This document shows, piece after piece, positions 60,717 through 64,000 of a DNA stretch of 64,000 nt. Every line of letters starts with the position of its first letter. Position 1 is the first letter of the stretch. The translations under genes and the position numbers were made by a program. Source of the stretch: an uncultured Bacteroidales bacterium (GTDB taxonomy: Bacteria; Bacteroidota; Bacteroidia; Bacteroidales; SZUA-534); assembly GCA_902790595.1 (NCBI GenBank), contig CADASL010000001.1, forward strand, positions 248,001-312,000, read 5' to 3'. The notes beneath the pieces are model-generated. The model worked only from the letters and a program-made list of their open reading frames with translations. It was not told the DNA's origin and ran no database searches.

Positions 60717-60757
60717 CAAAAAACAGCCGCTCCCACATTTGGAAACGGCTGTTTCTG
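60717..60757. terminator. Bidirectional terminator between convergent genes
   Basis: AAAAAACAGCCG...CGGCTGTTTCT stem, between the TIGR04076 gene and the TPR gene. Confidence 0.8.
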
Positions 60758-60776
60758 ATATTTTATTCAACCAATA

Positions 60777-61952
60777 TTACTTCTGGTCGGCAGCATCAAG
60801 TTTTGCCTTAATGTCGTTGTACTTGTCGTTGTACTCCGGATGTGTCTGACGAAGCTTGTAGTAGCACTCCTTAAGAGCCTGCATTGTGTAAACATCGCTT
60901 GGGTTGATGCTATTTGCCTTCTCAAAATAAGGAATTGCAAGGTTCATCTGCTCAAAAGCGGCTGCAATGGCTGCATCGTACTCTTTCGGTTTGTTGGCCG
61001 GAATGTCGTTGGCGGCCTTAGCCATCTCAATAGCCTTGTTGTAAACCTGAACGCCAAGGTTCAACCACGCATCAAAATAATCGGGGTTGATTTCGAGAGC
61101 TTTGTCATACGATTTTTTTGCATCATCAGGTTTGCCAATCTTGTCATACAAAGCGCCTTGCGCGAAATAGAACGTTGCGTTGCCCGACTCTTGCTCAATG
61201 GCTTTGGCAAGATATTCAAGAGCCAAATCCGACTGATTGTTATTGATATAGTGGTTGATAAGCTCAACAAGCAGCGGGGTGCAGTCGTCGGGGTAAATCT
61301 TCATACCTCGCTCCAAAGTGGCCATATAGGCTGCGGTGTCACCCTGGTTCTTGTCGAGGTTGGCAAGTTTAACCAGCACCGGTGAGCCGCCGTAGCGGAT
61401 GTCGATGCATTTGTTGTAGTAGTAGCGTGCCTTGTCGAAATTCTTTGCCTCGTCGGCAATCAGGCCGGCGTTGTAAACAATGGCCGAATCAATTCTGCCG
61501 GGAGCTGTAATGCTGTCGATTGCGAGCGATTGCTCGAAGCAGTCGAGTGAGTTAACATAGTCTTTGGCATCGTTGAACTCGTAGGCTGCGTTAACAACCG
61601 TGAACGACATCATCTGAAGCTGGGTGTTGATTTGCTTGCGCAGACTGCCCTTCACATCAAGTGAGATGGCTTTTTTGTACGAATCAAGAGCGACACGGGT
61701 CGGAGTTGCGCACAAGGCCCTTTTGGCTGGGTCTTTCGACTCGGCAATAGCTTTGTAAACATCACCGCGGACCATCCAGGCCTTAGCCTGACCTTTGGTC
61801 TTTTCGTGAACGACAGCCTCTTCGATGGCGTCTTTTGCCTTGGCCAACTCACCGTATTTGATGTTGCTGGCGGCACTTGTAACTTTGGCTCCCTGTGCCA
61901 TTGCTGTGGCACTGAAGGCAACCAGTGTAAACATTAATCCTAAACGTTTCAT
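60777..61952 (-). CDS. Exported tetratricopeptide-repeat protein
   Basis: A 391-residue protein with a signal peptide (MKRLGLMFTLVAFSATAMA). TPR-type helical pairs cover most of it, e.g. GNATFYFAQGALYDKIGKPD and DALEINPDYFDAWLNLG-type ALEINPDYFDAWLNLGVQVY. No catalytic motif. It probably is a periplasmic scaffold or part of an outer-membrane assembly. It lies downstream of gyrA behind a terminator. Function unknown. Confidence 0.78.
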   Translation of the reverse strand: MKRLGLMFTLVAFSATAMAQGAKVTSAASNIKYGELAKAKDAIEEAVVHEKTKGQAKAWMVRGDVYKAIAESKDPAKRALCATPTRVALDSYKKAISLDVKGSLRKQINTQLQMMSFTVVNAAYEFNDAKDYVNSLDCFEQSLAIDSITAPGRIDSAIVYNAGLIADEAKNFDKARYYYNKCIDIRYGGSPVLVKLANLDKNQGDTAAYMATLERGMKIYPDDCTPLLVELINHYINNNQSDLALEYLAKAIEQESGNATFYFAQGALYDKIGKPDDAKKSYDKALEINPDYFDAWLNLGVQVYNKAIEMAKAANDIPANKPKEYDAAIAAAFEQMNLAIPYFEKANSINPSDVYTMQALKECYYKLRQTHPEYNDKYNDIKAKLDAADQK

Positions 61953-62027
61953 AAATATTTAAGTTTAAATTAGTCCTTATATGCCACAAATATAGGCATA
62001 CAATTGAAACAAAATCACCCAAAACAA

Positions 62028-62063
62028 AAAAAAAGCGGACAAGTCGCCCTGTCCGCTTTTTTA
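62028..62063 (-). terminator. Rho-independent terminator after gyrA
   Basis: AAAGCGGACAAG...CTGTCCGCTTTTTT stem; on the minus strand the poly-A becomes a T-run. It separates gyrA from the TPR gene. Confidence 0.88.
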
Positions 62064-62079
62064 GTGCCTTTCGGCGATA

Positions 62080-64000
62080 TTATTCATCGGCCTGATTATC
62101 GGCTTTACCGCTTTCTGCAGCGCCTTCAGTCGGCTCCGCTCCCGTACCCTCGGCCTGCGGCTCTTCCTCATCTTGGTGAGGAACAACCTCAACGGCGGCA
62201 ATGGCGTCGTTCGAACGAAGACGGATGAGTTTGACACCCTGGGTGGCGCGGCCCATCACGCGCAGCTCGTCAACCGTCTGGCGGATGGTGAGGCCGTTCT
62301 TGGTGATAATCATCAGGTCCTCGCCGTCAACCACGCCCATAATGGCAACCATATCGCCGGTCTTGTCGGTGATGTTGAGCGTCTTCACGCCCTTGGCGCC
62401 GCGTCGGGTGATGCGGTAGTCGTCGAGGTCAGAGCGCTTGCCGAAGCCGTTCTCCGACACTACCAGAATATCCTGTTTCTCCTCGCCAACATTGACAACG
62501 CCAACAACCTCGTCGCCGTTCTCAAGTGTGGCACCCTTGACACCGGTCGCGGTGCGGCCCATCGGACGTATATCGCTCTCGTTGAAGCGGATAGCCTTAC
62601 CGCTCTTCACTCCAATGATAATCTCGTTCTTGCCATCGGTGAGCGCGGCGGCCAACAGCTGGTCGTCTTCGCGGATGTTGATGGCGTTCACACCAATCTG
62701 GCGCGGGTGCGAGTAGGCCTCAAGTGTGGTCTTCTTCACAATGCCCTGCTTCGACACCAATAAAATATAATGGTTGGCAATGTAGTCGGCGTCGGTGAGC
62801 GTCTTCACATTGATGTATGCCTTCACGCGGTCGTTCGGGTCGATTTGCAGCAGGTTCTGAATGGCGCGGCCCTTCGATGAGCGGGTGCCTTCGGGAATCT
62901 CGTAAACCTTGAGCCAGAAGCAGCGGCCCATCTCTGTAAAGAAGAGCATTGTGCTGTGCATATTGGCGTTGTACATATGCTCGATAAAGTCCTCGTCGCG
63001 GGTGTTGCTGCCCTTTGAGCCGGTGCCGCCGCGGCCCTGAGTCTTGAACTCGCTCAGCGCGGTGCGCTTGATGTAGCCCAGGTGCGAAATGGTGATGATG
63101 ACATCCTCGTCGGCATAGAAATCCTCTGGGTTGAACTCGCCCTCGTCGGGCACAATCTCGGTGCGGCGCGGGTCGCCGTATTTCTGCTTAATCGCGATAA
63201 GCTCCTCCTTAATAAGCTGCATACGCAGTTCGCGGCTCTCGAGCAATGCTTTCAAGTGCTCAATGAGTTTGCAGAGGTTGTCGTACTCGGCGCGCAGTTT
63301 CTCTTGCTCCAGTCCGGTGAGCTGGCGCAGACGCATCTCAACAATGGCGTTGGCCTGTATCTCGCTCAAGGCGAAGCGTTCCATCAAGCTCTTGCGAGCC
63401 TCATCGGGGCTTTTCGACCCACGGATGATGGCAATCACCTCATCAATGTTATCAACCGCAATTATCAATCCCTCAAGTATATGGGCGCGCTCCTCGGCCT
63501 TGCGCAGGTCGAACCTTGTGCGGCGCGTAACCACATCGTGGCGGTGGTCGATGAAGTGCGTGAGCAACTCTTTGAGTGTGAGCGTGTAAGGCCGTCCGTC
63601 AACCAGAGCCACATTGTTCACGCTGAACGACGACTGCAGCTCGGTGAATTTGTATAACTTGTTGAGAACCACCGACGGTACAACATCTTTGCGCAAATCG
63701 TAAACAATGCGCATACCCTCGCGGTCCGACTCGTCGTTCAGGTTGGTGATTCCTTCAATCTTGCCTTCCTTAACCAAATCGGCCGTGTGCTTAATCATCT
63801 CGGCCTTGTTCACGTTGTACGGAATCTCGGTAATCACAATGCGCGATTTTCCGTTCTCGCCGCTCTCAATCTCGGCCTTGCCACGGAGCACAATGCGGCC
63901 GCGGCCTGTCTCGTAGGCGTCGCGGATGCCCTGGAAGCCGTAGATTATGCCGCCAGTCGGGAAATCGGGGCCTTTGATGTAGTGCAGCAGCTCGTCGAGT
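62080..64000 (-). CDS. gyrA: DNA gyrase subunit A, C-terminal part (5' end outside the window)
   Basis: The frame runs open to the window edge: beyond the internal ATG at 63891 the minus strand still reads DELLHYIKGPDFPTGGIIYG and GFQGIRDAYETGRGRI. The visible 640 or so residues start after the catalytic tyrosine, so that residue cannot be checked. Seen: the coiled-coil (residues about 170-250 of the fragment), the pinwheel C-terminal domain with a GyrA-box-like QGRGGTGSKG, and repeats such as SHLGYIKRTALSEFKTQGRG. An acidic tail (QDEEEPQAEGTGAEPTEGAA) ends it. It introduces negative supercoils with GyrB. Confidence 0.93.
   Translation of the reverse strand, partial: LDELLHYIKGPDFPTGGIIYGFQGIRDAYETGRGRIVLRGKAEIESGENGKSRIVITEIPYNVNKAEMIKHTADLVKEGKIEGITNLNDESDREGMRIVYDLRKDVVPSVVLNKLYKFTELQSSFSVNNVALVDGRPYTLTLKELLTHFIDHRHDVVTRRTRFDLRKAEERAHILEGLIIAVDNIDEVIAIIRGSKSPDEARKSLMERFALSEIQANAIVEMRLRQLTGLEQEKLRAEYDNLCKLIEHLKALLESRELRMQLIKEELIAIKQKYGDPRRTEIVPDEGEFNPEDFYADEDVIITISHLGYIKRTALSEFKTQGRGGTGSKGSNTRDEDFIEHMYNANMHSTMLFFTEMGRCFWLKVYEIPEGTRSSKGRAIQNLLQIDPNDRVKAYINVKTLTDADYIANHYILLVSKQGIVKKTTLEAYSHPRQIGVNAINIREDDQLLAAALTDGKNEIIIGVKSGKAIRFNESDIRPMGRTATGVKGATLENGDEVVGVVNVGEEKQDILVVSENGFGKRSDLDDYRITRRGAKGVKTLNITDKTGDMVAIMGVVDGEDLMIITKNGLTIRQTVDELRVMGRATQGVKLIRLRSNDAIAAVEVVPHQDEEEPQAEGTGAEPTEGAAESGKADNQADE

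Overview
The window is about 50% G+C chromosomal DNA from a member of the Bacteroidota, most likely order Bacteroidales. Pointers are a type IX secretion (T9SS) C-terminal sorting domain on a C10 peptidase, SprB/OmpA-type surface proteins, RHS tails of the Bacteroidota kind, glycine-lipid acyltransferases, LytS/LytTR signalling, and promoters with the TAnnTTTG -7 box of this phylum. The genus cannot be fixed from this sequence. No rRNA, tRNA, CRISPR array, transposase or integrase was found.

Layout. 1-4.9 kb: end of a probable TonB-dependent receptor, dsbD, and a membrane SpoIIE-type phosphatase. 4.9-7.7 kb: an AT-rich accessory island with an orphan RHS tip, two secreted or lipoprotein candidate immunity genes and broken RHS pieces. 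It lies between two copies of the 3' end of the next gene. 7.7-14.7 kb: a DUF1538 membrane protein with a PII-like partner, then a TPR/propeller protein and an OmpA protein. 14.9-19.1 kb: flavoprotein, DJ-1/PfpI protein, BASS transporter and a LytS/LytTR two-component system. 19.2-32.5 kb: envelope genes on the minus strand (LysM protein, acyltransferase, glycosyltransferase, a core-deleted amidohydrolase, Lgt, C10 peptidase, Gate-domain protein, TlpA-like thioredoxin, aminotransferase). 32.6-37.8 kb: cysD-cysN-cysH-glsA-glsB, sulfate assimilation joined to aminolipid synthesis. 38-39.5 kb: an ATPase cassette bounded by palindromic repeats. 39.6-48.9 kb: nadA, an EamA transporter, a second 3'-end duplication with AT-rich cargo, then pstB-pstA-pstC, an amidohydrolase, pstS and an OprO/P-type porin. 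49-60.7 kb: esterases around an Eco57I-like restriction-modification island, a short FNT-like channel and a TIGR04076 protein. 60.8-64 kb: a TPR protein and gyrA, which is cut by the window edge.

Main observations. (1) The promoters of cysD, the porin and pstC share the dyad AACCTAT-N7-ATAGGTT at the same distance upstream of the -7 box, plus a second conserved block further upstream. A Pst-like importer and porin that look phosphate-specific by family are therefore probably co-regulated with sulfate assimilation, and may be a sulfate (oxyanion) uptake system. (2) In two unrelated places the 3' end of a host gene is duplicated as a direct repeat around a small AT-rich cargo: RHS tip and immunity-like genes in one, a secreted protein plus a 49-codon ORF in the other. 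This suggests one insertion or archiving process acting at gene 3' ends. (3) A reading frame of 166 codons keeps the two ends of an amidohydrolase but lacks the catalytic barrel.
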